From: Haemophilus haemolyticus
Lineage (GTDB): Bacteria > Pseudomonadota > Gammaproteobacteria > Enterobacterales > Pasteurellaceae
Length of the DNA stretch: 64,000 nucleotides
Assembly (NCBI RefSeq): GCF_003493605.1
Contig: NZ_QQKA01000006.1
Location: forward strand, 1 to 64,000
Reading direction: 5' to 3'
This document shows, piece after piece, positions 18,274 through 27,225 of the stretch. The position numbers and the translations under genes are program-made. The number at the start of each line of letters is the position of its first letter. Positions within the stretch are counted from its first letter, which is position 1. The notes under the pieces are model-generated. The model searched no databases. It was not told the origin of the DNA and worked only from the letters and a program-made list of their open reading frames with translations.

Positions 18274-18345
18274 TTAGATAACTGTTCCGGAACAGCTAAC
18301 TAAACAACAGATAATCAAGAAAATGAAAAAGGCAATTTTTTTCAT
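18274..18345 (-). CDS. putative 23-aa lipopeptide precursor
   Basis: A 24-codon frame on the minus strand: ATG at 18345 with a perfect AGGAG eight bases before it, and the product MKKIAFFIFLIICCLVSC plus SGTVI. It has the architecture of a miniature lipoprotein: two Lys, a hydrophobic stretch, a lipobox LVSC, and a mature peptide of only six residues. The leader contains a hairpin (CCCCGTCT / AGATCGGGG, one bulge). A 14-bp palindrome, CTGTTCCGGAACAG, overlaps the lipobox codons. I know no homologue. It could be real (entericidin- or lysis-peptide-like in size) or chance. Confidence 0.45.
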   Translation of the reverse strand: MKKIAFFIFLIICCLVSCSGTVI

Positions 18346-18453
18346 TTTACTTACTCCTGATAAGCCCCGATCTTTGGAATACGAGACGGGGTTTCTCGTT
18401 TTTAGCAATATGCTAAAAAATCTTTTGATTATTCCATGGCATAAAGTTTAAAT

Positions 18454-18493
18454 AAAAAAGCCATACTGTTCAATACAACAGTATGGCTTTTTT
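18454..18493. terminator. bidirectional terminator next to ribA
   Basis: Perfect inverted repeat AAAAAAGCCATACTGTT / AACAGTATGGCTTTTTT, loop 6 nt, with T-runs on both strands. It serves ribA (minus strand) and possibly plus-strand transcripts from the OppA-like gene. Confidence 0.92.
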
Positions 18494-18509
18494 AACATGT
18501 ATTATTTTA

Positions 18510-19160
18510 TTAAATAATCTCTTCTTGGCAATGTGGGCAGGTCATTAAATGTTGTTCATCATTGTTATGCACAATGTAATGTCCCATTTTTTTCGCTTTC
18601 GTATCAAGATATTTTGTATTGTAGCGGTTTTCGCCGACATTAAGCGGTACTCGTTCAACCACGTTGATACCTGCTTTTTTCATGGTTTCTACTTTTTCTG
18701 GGTTGTTGGTCATCAAGCGAACTTTTTTTACACCGAGTAGCTCGAACATATCGGCACAGACTTCAAAGTTGCGTTCATCCGCTTTGAAACCTAAAGCAAG
18801 ATTGGCTTCAATGGTATCCATTCCCTTATCTTGTAAAGAATAAGCTCGGATTTTATTAATCAAACCAATCCCACGGCCTTCTTCACGATGATAAATTAAG
18901 ACACCGCGACCTTCTTCTTTAATTTGTTTCAACGCTGTTGCCAGTTGGAACCCACAATCGCATTTTAAGCTGTGAAGCGCATCGCCAGTTAAACATTCAG
19001 AATGGATGCGTGCTAACACTGGTTCATCAGCATTAGAAATATCGCCCATCACTAAGGCTACATGTTCTTTTTTTGTATCTGGAAATTCAAATCCCACCAT
19101 TTTGAAAATACCATATTCAGTAGGTAAATTGGCTTGCGCAACTAGCTGAATTTTTGCCAT
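18510..19160 (-). CDS. ribA: GTP cyclohydrolase II
   Basis: A 216-aa enzyme that opens GTP, the first step of riboflavin synthesis. Zinc ligands lie in [20 protein letters not shown] (three Cys), the catalytic region is in [15 protein letters not shown], and the C-terminus carries [18 protein letters not shown] chose ATG 19160, which has AAGGA seven bases upstream and aligns with the E. coli start; an upstream in-frame ATG at 19220 would add about 20 residues unlike RibA. The protein has a short Cys-containing tail ([10 protein letters not shown]) beyond the E. coli end. It is divergent from pgpB. Confidence 0.95.
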   Translation of the reverse strand: MAKIQLVAQANLPTEYGIFKMVGFEFPDTKKEHVALVMGDISNADEPVLARIHSECLTGDALHSLKCDCGFQLATALKQIKEEGRGVLIYHREEGRGIGLINKIRAYSLQDKGMDTIEANLALGFKADERNFEVCADMFELLGVKKVRLMTNNPEKVETMKKAGINVVERVPLNVGENRYNTKYLDTKAKKMGHYIVHNNDEQHLMTCPHCQEEII

Positions 19161-19190
19161 AAAGTGATCCTTATTCGTAGTCATTTCTGT

Positions 19191-19203
19191 TAGAATGCGC
19201 GCG
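19191..19203 (+). promoter_or_regulatory. pgpB promoter -10 with GC-rich discriminator
   Basis: TAGAAT followed directly by GCGCGCG, 27 nt before the pgpB start codon. No good -35 is visible. GC-rich discriminators are associated with growth-rate and ppGpp control in gammaproteobacteria. Confidence 0.4.
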
Positions 19204-19229
19204 TTATTTTTTATTATCAAGGGGCGAGC

Positions 19230-19955
19230 ATGTTAAAAAGGCTGTCATTATATACGTTATTACTTTGTCTTGTACCATTTTTTATTTGGGGTATTTCCTA
19301 TCAGTGGCATGGTAATAGCCAATTAACTCAAGCTGATTATTGGCTTTATTTGCTCACTGAAACGGGTAGCGTACCTTATGCGTTGCTCACCTGTGTGTTA
19401 TTTACGCTTTTGTTTGCGTTTTTATTTAAAAATCCAAAACAATGGCTATTAGGCGTAATCGTGATGGGGATTTCAGTTATTGCCACTCAAGCCGCAAAAA
19501 CAGGGGCAAAAGCATTATTTGAAGAACCTCGTCCGTTCACCGTTTATCTAGCTGAGCAAACTCATTCAACGCCTGAAAACTTTTATAAAAATGACCGCAC
19601 TTTGCGTGTAGAAATGGCTAAGGATTTTTATTCTATGGATTTCATCACGCCAGCTTGGTTAGTTCATCATTATGAAAATGAAACGGGGTATTCGTTCCCT
19701 TCTGGGCATACGATTTTTGCAGCAACTTGGCTGATGCTTGCTGTTGGCTTTACCCAATTATTGGGTAACCGTTCTTTTAAAGCAAAATTGCTGGTGGTGG
19801 GCATTGCGGTATGGGGCTTGTTAATGTTGATTAGCCGTGTGCGATTAGGCATGCATTACCCAATTGATTTATTGGTGGCGACATTGCTGGCATGGTTGAT
19901 TAATAGCATTATTTTTGCCTTTTTGAAGAAAAAGGCGATCTTCGTCATAAAATAA
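19230..19955 (+). CDS. pgpB: phosphatidylglycerophosphatase B / undecaprenyl pyrophosphate phosphatase
   Basis: A 241-aa integral membrane PAP2 phosphatase. The three active-site motifs are clear: [13 protein letters not shown] (C1, about 89-101), FPSGHTIFA (C2, about 155-163) and [14 protein letters not shown] (C3, about 200-213). It has six predicted membrane segments. It dephosphorylates phosphatidylglycerol phosphate and undecaprenyl pyrophosphate at the periplasmic face. The start has AAGGGGC seven bases upstream. It is followed after 63 nt by nagK, with an uptake core between (about 19992). Confidence 0.94.
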   Translation: MLKRLSLYTLLLCLVPFFIWGISYQWHGNSQLTQADYWLYLLTETGSVPYALLTCVLFTLLFAFLFKNPKQWLLGVIVMGISVIATQAAKTGAKALFEEPRPFTVYLAEQTHSTPENFYKNDRTLRVEMAKDFYSMDFITPAWLVHHYENETGYSFPSGHTIFAATWLMLAVGFTQLLGNRSFKAKLLVVGIAVWGLLMLISRVRLGMHYPIDLLVATLLAWLINSIIFAFLKKKAIFVIK

Positions 19956-20018
19956 TGATTAAAGTTCGGTTAAGATTTTGCCTAATTTTAACCGCACTTC
20001 TTTATAAAGGAGCAGATT

Positions 20019-20933
20019 ATGTATTATGGTTTAGATATTGGTGGCACGAAAATAGAGCTTGCCGTATTCAATGAAAAATTAGAAAAATTATATTCTGAAC
20101 GGGTGCCAACACCTAAAACCGATTATGAAGAATGGCTTAACACGATTGTGGATTTAGTGAATCGAGCTGATGAAAAGTTTGGTGAAGTAGGTACCGTAGG
20201 TTTGGGCGTACCTGGTTTTGTTAATCAACAAACTGGATTAGCCGAAATTACCAATATTCGTGTGGCAGATAATAAACCAATTTTACGCGATTTGTCTGCA
20301 CATTTAGGCCGTGAAGTGCGGGCAGAAAATGACGCAAATTGTTTTGCGTTATCTGAAGCATGGGATACGGAAAATCAGCAATATTCGACTGTACTTGGTT
20401 TAATTCTTGGGACTGGTTTTGGTGGTGGCTTTGTCTTAAATGGTAAAGTTCATTCAGGTCAAGTTGGAATGGCGGGAGAGCTTGGTCATTTACAACTAAA
20501 TTATCATGCCTTGAAATTATTGGGATGGGATAAAGCTCCAATTTATCAATGCGGTTGTGGCAACAAAGCTTGTTTGGATAATTATCTGTCAGGTCGCGGT
20601 TTTGAAATGCTTTATCGAGATTTGAAAGGCGAAACATTATCTGCTCGTGAAGTTATTGATTTGTTCTATCAAGGCAATGAAGGTGCGGTAGATTTTGTGA
20701 ATCTTTTTGTTGAGTTGGCGGCGATTTCTATTGGCAATATCATTACGGCATTTGATCCTCATATGATTGTGTTAGGTGGTGGATTATCTAATTTTGATTA
20801 CCTTTATGAGGCTTTACCAAAAGCATTGCCGCCTTACTTGATGCGGACGGCAAAAGTTCCGCCAATTAAAAAAGCGAAACACGGCGATTCTGGTGGTGTG
20901 CGTGGTGCGGCAGCGTTGTTTTTAACCAAATAA
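20019..20933 (+). CDS. nagK: N-acetylglucosamine kinase (ROK family)
   Basis: A 304-aa ROK kinase. It has an N-terminal ATP-binding DIGGTK (6-11), catalytic Asp in [13 protein letters not shown] (near 105-117), GTGFGGGF, and the zinc site with three Cys in [15 protein letters not shown] (near 178-192). Length and segments such as [17 protein letters not shown] and [12 protein letters not shown] follow E. coli NagK closely, so GlcNAc is the likely substrate, feeding peptidoglycan sugar recycling. Mannose or fructose kinase (Mak) is the alternative within ROK. RBS AAGGAG. It ends in its own terminator. Confidence 0.9.
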   Translation: MYYGLDIGGTKIELAVFNEKLEKLYSERVPTPKTDYEEWLNTIVDLVNRADEKFGEVGTVGLGVPGFVNQQTGLAEITNIRVADNKPILRDLSAHLGREVRAENDANCFALSEAWDTENQQYSTVLGLILGTGFGGGFVLNGKVHSGQVGMAGELGHLQLNYHALKLLGWDKAPIYQCGCGNKACLDNYLSGRGFEMLYRDLKGETLSAREVIDLFYQGNEGAVDFVNLFVELAAISIGNIITAFDPHMIVLGGGLSNFDYLYEALPKALPPYLMRTAKVPPIKKAKHGDSGGVRGAAALFLTK

Positions 20934-20947
20934 TTCAACAAACTAGT

Positions 20948-20976
20948 GGGCGTGTTCAAATAATACGCCCTTTGTT
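20948..20976 (+). terminator. terminator of nagK
   Basis: GGGCGT / ACGCCC with an 11-nt loop, followed by TTTGTTTT, 15 nt after the nagK stop. Confidence 0.75.
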
Positions 20977-21115
20977 TTGGAAAATATTTAGAATATTGTG
21001 AATTTATTAGATTTTTTCTTGTTTGTGTTTCTTTTCTTTAGAGAAATTATTAAAAAATCTCGCCTTTTCATTGAAAAAACATACAATCAAATTATTTATC
21101 GCTTGAGGGATGATT

Positions 21116-22555
21116 ATGGAATTTGAATTTTCAAAAATGTTAGAAGAAGTGCTAACTTGGATAGTCGCACACCTTGATGAACCTTTATGGGATGCCACCA
21201 TTATTATTTTGCTTGGGACGGGTCTATTTTTTACCATTACAACAGGATTTGTGCAGTTCCGTTTATTCCCTGCAAGCCTTCGTGAAATGTGGTTTGGTCG
21301 TTCGGTGGAGGGGAGTTCATTAACACCTTTCCAAGCGTTTACAACAGGTCTTGCGAGCCGCGTTGGTGTGGGTAACATTGGTGGGGTTGCAACGGCAATC
21401 GCCTTAGGGGGCGAAGGCGCAGTGTTTTGGATGTGGGTAACGGCATTTATTGGTATGTCGAGTGCTTTCGCTGAATCTACCCTTGCTCAATTATTTAAAA
21501 TTCAAAATAAAGATGGATCATTCCGTGGCGGCCCAGCTTATTATATTGTACAAGGTTTAAAATCACGTTGTATGGCAGTGGCTTTTGCGCTTGCGTTAAT
21601 TTTTACATTTGGTTTCGCCTTTAATTCTGTACAGGCAAACTCTATTGTTGAAGCGACGAGTAATGCGTGGAATTGGAAAGGGGAATATGTTGGTATTTCA
21701 TTAGTAATTTTGACCGCACTTATTATTTTCGGTGGTGTTAAGCGGATTGCGATTATTTCGAGTAGTCTTGTGCCAATGATGGCGCTTTTCTATTTGATTA
21801 TGGCGGTAATTATTCTTGGTATGCATATTGGTATGATTCCTTCCGTGATTCATCGTATCGTTCAAAGTGCATTTAGTTTTGATGCTGCCGCTGGCGGAAT
21901 GTTTGGTGCATTGGTATCAAAAGCAATGATGATGGGGATTAAACGTGGTTTATTCTCAAACGAAGCGGGGATGGGGTCTGCGCCTAATTCGGCTGCAGCA
22001 GCTCACGTGAAGCATCCAGTTAGCCAAGGTTTAGTGCAAATGCTCGGTGTTTTTGTTGATACTATGATCGTTTGTACTTGTACTGCCGTTATTATTTTGC
22101 TTTCCAATAATTATGGTAGCGAAACGCTCAAAAGTATCTCACTTACGCAAAATGCCTTGCAATATCATGTAGGTGAATTTGGAGTGCATTTCCTGGCGTT
22201 TATCTTATTGTTATTCGCTTATTCTTCTATTATTGGTAACTATGCTTATGCGGAAAGTAATATCCGTTTTATTAAAAACAAATCTTGGTTTGTATTGTTG
22301 TTCCGTTTAATGGTGCTATTCTTCGTGTATTTTGGTTCGGTTCGTTCAGGTAATGTGGTATGGAATTTCGCAGATACTGTAATGGCAGTCATGGCAATCA
22401 TTAACTTGATCGCAATTTTGATGTTGTCGCCAATTGTATGGAAATTGATGAAGGATTATCAACGCCAACTTAAAGAAGGAAAAACACCAGAGTTTAAAAT
22501 TGACGAACACCCTGAATTACGTAAGAAAATATTAGATTCCCGCATTTGGAAATAA
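21116..22555 (+). CDS. sodium:alanine/glycine symporter (AgcS family)
   Basis: A 479-aa membrane carrier with about ten transmembrane segments. The family signature is GLASRVGVGNIGGVATAI near 75-92, and GGPAYYIVQGL, FSNEAGMGSAPNSAAAAHVKHP and IIGNYAYAESNIRFI are also diagnostic. It imports alanine or glycine with Na+. The start at 21116 is preferred because GAGGGA lies seven bases upstream; ATG 21110 overlaps that site. I looked for a glycine riboswitch in the 180-nt leader and saw none. It is followed by a strong terminator. Confidence 0.93.
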   Translation: MEFEFSKMLEEVLTWIVAHLDEPLWDATIIILLGTGLFFTITTGFVQFRLFPASLREMWFGRSVEGSSLTPFQAFTTGLASRVGVGNIGGVATAIALGGEGAVFWMWVTAFIGMSSAFAESTLAQLFKIQNKDGSFRGGPAYYIVQGLKSRCMAVAFALALIFTFGFAFNSVQANSIVEATSNAWNWKGEYVGISLVILTALIIFGGVKRIAIISSSLVPMMALFYLIMAVIILGMHIGMIPSVIHRIVQSAFSFDAAAGGMFGALVSKAMMMGIKRGLFSNEAGMGSAPNSAAAAHVKHPVSQGLVQMLGVFVDTMIVCTCTAVIILLSNNYGSETLKSISLTQNALQYHVGEFGVHFLAFILLLFAYSSIIGNYAYAESNIRFIKNKSWFVLLFRLMVLFFVYFGSVRSGNVVWNFADTVMAVMAIINLIAILMLSPIVWKLMKDYQRQLKEGKTPEFKIDEHPELRKKILDSRIWK

Positions 22556-22560
22556 GCATG

Positions 22561-22594
22561 AAATGGCTAGAAAGAAATTTTTAGCCATTTTTAG
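22561..22594 (+). terminator. terminator of the AgcS symporter gene
   Basis: AAATGGCTA / TAGCCATTT, loop 12 nt, then TTAG; 5 nt after the stop codon. The A-tract upstream suggests it may work in both directions. Confidence 0.8.
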
Positions 22595-22727
22595 TTTATT
22601 CATATATTGAGTTTTATCATTAATATCGTGATAAATTGAAAATAATCCCCGATAGCTATTGTTCTACGTGGGTAAAAAGGGTATATTCCGACCCAAATTT
22701 TTTCTTTTTTACAGAACGGAGTTTATT

Positions 22728-22955
22728 ATGTTTGGTTTATCCCCTGCTCAAATGATTATCTTATTAGTGGTCATTTTATTGGTTTTCGGTACGAAAAAAT
22801 TAAGAAATGCGGGTTCAGATCTTGGCGCTGCTGTGAAAGGCTTTAAGAAAGCAATGCAAGATGATGAAAAAGCAAAAGATGCAGAATTTAAGTCTATTGA
22901 CAATAATGCAACATCTGCAAAAACTGAAACTACAAAAGAGAAAGAACAGGCTTAA
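22728..22955 (+). CDS. tatA: Sec-independent translocase subunit TatA
   Basis: A 75-aa protein with one N-terminal membrane helix ([19 protein letters not shown]), an amphipathic helix with the FGTKKLR hinge ([12 protein letters not shown]), and a charged tail. TatA oligomers form the pore for folded twin-arginine substrates. I place the start at ATG 22728, with ACGGAG nearby; the upstream in-frame ATG at 22659 would add 23 residues unlike TatA. First gene of tatABC. Confidence 0.95.
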   Translation: MFGLSPAQMIILLVVILLVFGTKKLRNAGSDLGAAVKGFKKAMQDDEKAKDAEFKSIDNNATSAKTETTKEKEQA

Positions 22956-22958
22956 TCC

Positions 22959-23519
22959 GTGTTTGATATTGGTTTTTCAGAACTTGTTTTGTTAATGGTA
23001 GTTGGCCTAGTTGTGCTAGGGCCGAAGCGTTTACCTGTCGCTATTCGCACAGTGATGAGTTGGGTGAAAACGATTCGTGGTTTAGCTGCCAATGTGCAAA
23101 ATGAGTTGAAACAAGAACTAAAATTGCAAGAATTACAGGATAGTATCAAAAAAGCTGAATCTTTGAACTTGCAAACCCTTTCACCAGAATTGAGTAAAAC
23201 GGTGGAGGAATTAAAAGCTCAAGCAGATAAAATGAAAGCAGAGCTAGAAGATAAAGCGGCTCAAGCTGGTACAACAGTGGAAGAGCAAATTAAAGAAATT
23301 AAAAGTACGGCTGAAAATGCAGAAAAGTCTCAAAATGTAGCATTAACTGAGGATTCTACAGAAACTTTACCTGAAGTAGAAAAAACACCTGCAGATTTAA
23401 CCGCACTTGAAGCCCACGAGCAAGCAGAATTGACTGAGCGTTTATCTGATTATTATCCGCCGGATGATATTGAAATCGCCCCTGCACCAAAATCTCAATC
23501 TTCAAAAACTGAATCATAG
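22959..23519 (+). CDS. tatB: Sec-independent translocase subunit TatB (GTG start)
   Basis: A 186-aa protein: membrane helix with the FDIGFSELVLLMVVGLVVLG motif, GPKRLP hinge, amphipathic helix, then a long acidic, Lys- and Glu-rich coiled region. TatB forms the twin-arginine receptor with TatC. The start codon is GTG, three bases after the tatA stop, so the genes are translationally close. An uptake core lies near 23399. Confidence 0.95.
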   Translation: MFDIGFSELVLLMVVGLVVLGPKRLPVAIRTVMSWVKTIRGLAANVQNELKQELKLQELQDSIKKAESLNLQTLSPELSKTVEELKAQADKMKAELEDKAAQAGTTVEEQIKEIKSTAENAEKSQNVALTEDSTETLPEVEKTPADLTALEAHEQAELTERLSDYYPPDDIEIAPAPKSQSSKTES

Positions 23520-23528
23520 CGAGTTTTT

Positions 23529-24299
23529 ATGAGTAATGTGGATGAATCTCAACCTCTAATTACACACCTTGTTGAGCTAAGAAACCGTTTATTACGCTGT
23601 GTGATTTGTGTGGTATTGGTTTTTGTCGCATTGGTATATTTTTCCAATGATATTTATCATTTCGTTGCAGCACCTTTAACGGCTGTTATGCCAAAAGGTG
23701 CGACGATGATCGCAACCAATATTCAAACGCCTTTCTTTACGCCAATTAAATTGACAGCGATTGTTGCTGTTTTTATTTCTGTCCCTTATTTGCTTTATCA
23801 AATTTGGGCTTTTGTTGCGCCTGCATTGTACCAACATGAAAAACGGATGATTTATCCGTTGCTATTTTCAAGTACAATTTTATTTTATTGTGGCGTGTCT
23901 TTTGCTTATTACGTTGTTTTCCCCTTTGTATTTAGTTTCTTTACACAAACTGCACCGGAAGGTGTTGCTATTGCAACAGATATCAGCAGTTATTTAGATT
24001 TTGCTTTAGCGTTGTTTTTAGCCTTTGGTGTTTGTTTTGAAGTACCGATAGCTATCATTCTACTTTGCTGGACTGGTGTTACCACAGTGAAGGCTCTTTC
24101 AGGAAAACGTCCTTATATTATCGTGGGGGCATTTTTTATCGGCATGCTTTTAACGCCTCCTGATATTTTTTCACAAACTTTGCTCGCGGTGCCGATGTGC
24201 TTACTCTTTGAGCTTGGCCTATTAGTTGCTCGTTTTTATCAACCCAAAGACGATGAAAGTGCGGTTGAAAACAACGATGAATCAGAAAAAACAGAATAA
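23529..24299 (+). CDS. tatC: Sec-independent translocase subunit TatC
   Basis: A 256-aa polytopic protein with six membrane helices. Conserved features are the N-terminal [15 protein letters not shown] segment that binds the twin-arginine signal, FFTPIKLT, the [19 protein letters not shown] loop and [11 protein letters not shown]. The C-terminus is charged and cytosolic. It lies 9 nt after tatB with an RBS-like CGAG. The operon ends with a terminator at 24323. Confidence 0.97.
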   Translation: MSNVDESQPLITHLVELRNRLLRCVICVVLVFVALVYFSNDIYHFVAAPLTAVMPKGATMIATNIQTPFFTPIKLTAIVAVFISVPYLLYQIWAFVAPALYQHEKRMIYPLLFSSTILFYCGVSFAYYVVFPFVFSFFTQTAPEGVAIATDISSYLDFALALFLAFGVCFEVPIAIILLCWTGVTTVKALSGKRPYIIVGAFFIGMLLTPPDIFSQTLLAVPMCLLFELGLLVARFYQPKDDESAVENNDESEKTE

Positions 24300-24322
24300 T
24301 GAATCGATTAATATATAAAATG

Positions 24323-24341
24323 GGGGCTTAGCCCCTTTTTT
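24323..24341 (+). terminator. terminator of tatABC
   Basis: GGGGC-TTA-GCCCC followed by TTTTTTATT, 23 nt after the tatC stop. The remaining sequence to 24560 is AT-rich and shows no gene. Confidence 0.85.
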
Positions 24342-24568
24342 ATTGCATTGATGTCATCCTCGCGTTATTTTTTCATAAAACAATATCTTTTGTTTATTCA
24401 CAAATAAATGTGATTTATAGCTTAGTAAAAGAGTCGTTTTTTCACCTAAAATATCATCATTTTATTAGGTTATTATCTTTATTTTTATTTTCTATTTAAT
24501 AAATTGGGTGATTTTTTAGATAATTTCTTTCTGTTTTATTTTTCTTTGAATTTCCTTCATAAAAATTA

Positions 24569-24599
24569 TTGCAACGTTAAATCGCTCATTGCATATTAT
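24569..24599 (+). promoter_or_regulatory. possible gdhA promoter
   Basis: TTGCAA (24569-24574) and TATTAT (24594-24599) with 19-nt spacing, or CATATT with 17. It would give a leader of about 70 nt ending at the gdhA ATG. The assignment is tentative. Confidence 0.35.
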
Positions 24600-24641
24600 C
24601 AGTGTGCCCGATGAGGCGAACATAATTAAAAAACACAATAC

Positions 24642-24652
24642 ACACAACATCA
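24642..24652 (+). promoter_or_regulatory. predicted GcvB-binding site in the gdhA leader
   Basis: ACACAACATCA lies 23-33 nt before the gdhA start and just upstream of its SD (GAAGGA). The same 11 bases occur at 48407-48417 on the plus strand, which is the template strand for the GcvB seed, so the RNAs are complementary over 11 nt without mismatch. gdhA is a known GcvB target in enterobacteria. The surrounding leader is C/A-rich, typical of GcvB targets. Confidence 0.6.
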
Positions 24653-24674
24653 ACAACAAAGAAGGAAATTCATT

Positions 24675-26024
24675 ATGTCTACAGTTGCTTCCTTAGATGC
24701 ATTCTTATCAAAAGTCGCTCAACGTGATGGTCATCAACCTGAGTTTTTACAAGCGGTGAGAGAAGTATTTACTTCTATTTGGCCCTTTTTAGAAGCTAAT
24801 CCTAAATATCGTTCAGAGGGATTATTAGAACGTTTAGTCGAGCCTGAACGTGCATTTCAATTCCGTGTGGCATGGACTGACGATAAAGGGCAAGTACAGG
24901 TAAATCGTGCATTTCGTGTACAATTTAACAGTGCAATTGGTCCATTTAAAGGTGGTATGCGTTTCCATCCATCAGTAAATTTATCAATCTTAAAATTCTT
25001 GGGTTTTGAGCAAATTTTTAAAAATGCTTTAACCACATTGCCTATGGGCGGTGCAAAAGGTGGTTCGGACTTTGATCCAAAAGGAAAATCAGATGCAGAA
25101 GTCATGCGTTTTTGCCAAGCATTGATAGCTGAACTTTATCGTCATGTAGGGGCAGATACGGATGTGCCTGCGGGTGATATTGGTGTTGGTGGGCGCGAAG
25201 TTGGTTATTTAGCTGGCTATATGAAAAAATTATCAAACCAAGCAGCATGTGTCTTTACTGGGCGTGGATTATCTTTTGGGGGGAGTTTAATTCGTCCAGA
25301 AGCAACGGGATATGGGTTAGTTTATTTTGCTCAAGCCATGTTGGCTGAAAAAGGCGATAGTTTTACGGGTAAAGTCGTATCAGTTTCTGGTTCTGGTAAC
25401 GTTGCGCAATATGCTATTGAAAAAGCATTATCGCTTGGTGCAAAAGTAGTGACTTGCTCTGACTCATCAGGCTATGTTTATGATGCTGAGGGATTTACTA
25501 CTGAAAAATTAGCCGCACTTTTAGAAATTAAAAATGTGAAACGTGGTCGAGTGAAAGATTATGCAGAACAATTTGGTTTGCAATATTTTGAGGGTAAACG
25601 CCCTTGGGAAGTGAAAGTTGATATTGCGCTTCCTTGTGCAACTCAAAATGAATTAGAACTTTCAGATGCTCAACTTTTAATTAAAAATGGCGTGAGATTG
25701 GTCGCTGAAGGTGCCAATATGCCAACTACCATTGAAGCAACAGAAGCGTTACAGGAAGCAGGAGTATTATTTGGACCTGGTAAAGCGGCTAATGCTGGTG
25801 GTGTGGCAACTTCTGGTTTAGAAATGGCGCAAAGTTCACAACGTTTGTATTGGACTGCAGAAGAAGTGGATGCACAATTGCATCGTATTATGTTAGATAT
25901 TCATGCAAACTGTAAAAAATACGGCACGATTGAGGGGCAAGAAAATATTAACTATGTGGTAGGCGCAAACGTAGCAGGTTTTGTCAAAGTTGCTGATGCC
26001 ATGTTGGCACAAGGTGTTTATTAA
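24675..26024 (+). CDS. gdhA: NADP-specific glutamate dehydrogenase
   Basis: A 449-aa hexameric enzyme (E. coli 447 aa) that makes glutamate from 2-oxoglutarate and ammonium. The substrate domain carries GGMRFHPSVNLSILKFLGFEQ-type sequence and LPMGGAKGGSDFDPKGKS (catalytic Lys). The dinucleotide fold starts at VSVSGSGNVAQYA near 235. RBS GAAGGA. It has a long C/A-rich leader with a likely GcvB site. It stands alone, followed by a hairpin that contains an uptake core. Confidence 0.97.
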   Translation: MSTVASLDAFLSKVAQRDGHQPEFLQAVREVFTSIWPFLEANPKYRSEGLLERLVEPERAFQFRVAWTDDKGQVQVNRAFRVQFNSAIGPFKGGMRFHPSVNLSILKFLGFEQIFKNALTTLPMGGAKGGSDFDPKGKSDAEVMRFCQALIAELYRHVGADTDVPAGDIGVGGREVGYLAGYMKKLSNQAACVFTGRGLSFGGSLIRPEATGYGLVYFAQAMLAEKGDSFTGKVVSVSGSGNVAQYAIEKALSLGAKVVTCSDSSGYVYDAEGFTTEKLAALLEIKNVKRGRVKDYAEQFGLQYFEGKRPWEVKVDIALPCATQNELELSDAQLLIKNGVRLVAEGANMPTTIEATEALQEAGVLFGPGKAANAGGVATSGLEMAQSSQRLYWTAEEVDAQLHRIMLDIHANCKKYGTIEGQENINYVVGANVAGFVKVADAMLAQGVY

Positions 26025-26043
26025 TCCTTAAAATTTTAAATAG

Positions 26044-26081
26044 AAAATAACCGCACTTTAAAAAAGAGCGGTTATTTTTTC
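26044..26081 (+). terminator. terminator of gdhA built around an uptake core
   Basis: AAATAACCGC / GCGGTTATTT, loop 14 nt, followed by TTTCGG. The left arm contains ACCGCACTTT (26050-26059). Confidence 0.8.
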
Positions 26082-26104
26082 GGATAAAATTTGAATATAA
26101 GATA

Positions 26105-26121
26105 GGCGACATTGAGTCGCC
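26105..26121 (-). terminator. terminator of the fldA-fur unit
   Basis: GGCGAC-ATTGA-GTCGCC, 10 nt after the fur stop codon on the minus strand. The following bases on that strand are TATCTTATATTC, so the U-run is weak. Confidence 0.6.
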
Positions 26122-26130
26122 TTAGAGATG

Positions 26131-26574
26131 TTATTTATTTGAATTGTTTTCATCGCAATGATTAATATCACTACATTTCCCGTAAAGATATAAACTATGC
26201 GCTTTTAATTTAATGCCATATTTTTCGCTAATTTCACGTTGGCGTTGTTCAATAATATTATCACTAAATTCAAATACTTTTCCGCAATCTTCGCAGATAA
26301 TATGATCATGGTGTTCAGTTGGTGCTAGCTCAAATACAGATTTGTTACCTTCAAAATTGTGACGAATTAAAATATTAGCTTCATCGAATTGGTTTAATAC
26401 TCTGTAAACTGTCGCTAAGCCAATTTCACTCCCTTGATCAAGTAGAATTTTGTACACATCTTCTGCTGAGAAATGCTCATTTTTGTGTTCTTGCATTAAG
26501 CTAAGAATGGTTAAACGAGGTTCAGTGATTTTTAATCCAGCTTTTTTAAGTAATTTAATGTTTTCTTCAGACAT
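26131..26574 (-). CDS. fur: ferric uptake regulator Fur
   Basis: A 147-aa Fe2+-responsive repressor. It has an N-terminal winged helix (LKKAGLKITEPRLTILSLMQ, ATVYRVLNQFDEANIL recognition helix), the metal site HHDHIICEDCGKVFEF with the first CxxC near 93-96, and a second Cys pair in CSDINHC near the C-terminus. It represses iron uptake genes; the TonB receptor at 1466 is a possible target. Only 29 nt separate it from fldA upstream, so it is probably cotranscribed, the order known from E. coli. Confidence 0.97.
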   Translation of the reverse strand: MSEENIKLLKKAGLKITEPRLTILSLMQEHKNEHFSAEDVYKILLDQGSEIGLATVYRVLNQFDEANILIRHNFEGNKSVFELAPTEHHDHIICEDCGKVFEFSDNIIEQRQREISEKYGIKLKAHSLYLYGKCSDINHCDENNSNK

Positions 26575-26603
26575 AAAGTTCCCTCCCTTTTATGTGAAAA
26601 ATT

Positions 26604-27128
26604 CTAAGCGATCTCGGCTAAACACATTTCATCGTAAATTTGTTTACACCATTTTTCCACACGTTCTGCAGTGAGTTCAGGTTGGCGATCTTCATCAATA
26701 CACAACCCAATGAAAGTTCCGTCTTCTAATAATGCTTTTGATGCTTCAAAAGTATAGCCTTCAGTTGGCCAGTTACCCACAATGATTGCGCCGCGCGGTT
26801 CTACGATGTCGCGCACGGTGCCGATAGCATCGCAGAAATAATCAGCATAGTCTTCTTGATCGCCACAACCGAAAATACCTACGAGTTTATCTGTAAAATC
26901 GATTTCTTCTAGCGTTGGGAAAAAATCATCCCAGTCTGCTTGTGCTTCTCCGTAATACCAAGTCGGAATACCGAAAAGTAAGAAATCATATGCTTCAATA
27001 TCTTCTTTGCTACTTTTTGCAATATCACGAATATCGATTAAGTCGTTACCTAATTGTTTTTGGATCATTTTTGCGATGTTTTCGGTATTGCCTGTGTCAC
27101 TGCCATAAAATAGACCAACAACTGCCAT
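26604..27128 (-). CDS. fldA: flavodoxin
   Basis: A 174-aa long-chain flavodoxin. The FMN phosphate loop is GLFYGSDTGNTENIAKM at about 5-21, the isoalloxazine loops are GIPTWYYGEAQADWDDF and FGCGDQEDYADYFCDA. It is a low-potential electron carrier that supports radical-SAM enzymes and biosynthetic reductases. RBS AAGGAAAG. TATAAT on the minus strand at 27158-27163 is a likely -10. It is followed closely by fur. Confidence 0.96.
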   Translation of the reverse strand: MAVVGLFYGSDTGNTENIAKMIQKQLGNDLIDIRDIAKSSKEDIEAYDFLLFGIPTWYYGEAQADWDDFFPTLEEIDFTDKLVGIFGCGDQEDYADYFCDAIGTVRDIVEPRGAIIVGNWPTEGYTFEASKALLEDGTFIGLCIDEDRQPELTAERVEKWCKQIYDEMCLAEIA

Positions 27129-27225
27129 TTTTCTTTCCTTTTAAAATTTAACGTATGATTATAAATAGGGGATATTCCCTAAATTGTGTGGGAGTATACT
27201 ACAAAAGTATTCTCATTTAAATTAA

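Noticed and set aside
20934-21115. Glycine riboswitch before the alanine/glycine symporter
   Set aside because: The leader lacks the conserved glycine-aptamer helices and GG-rich core; only the nagK terminator and AT-rich DNA are present.
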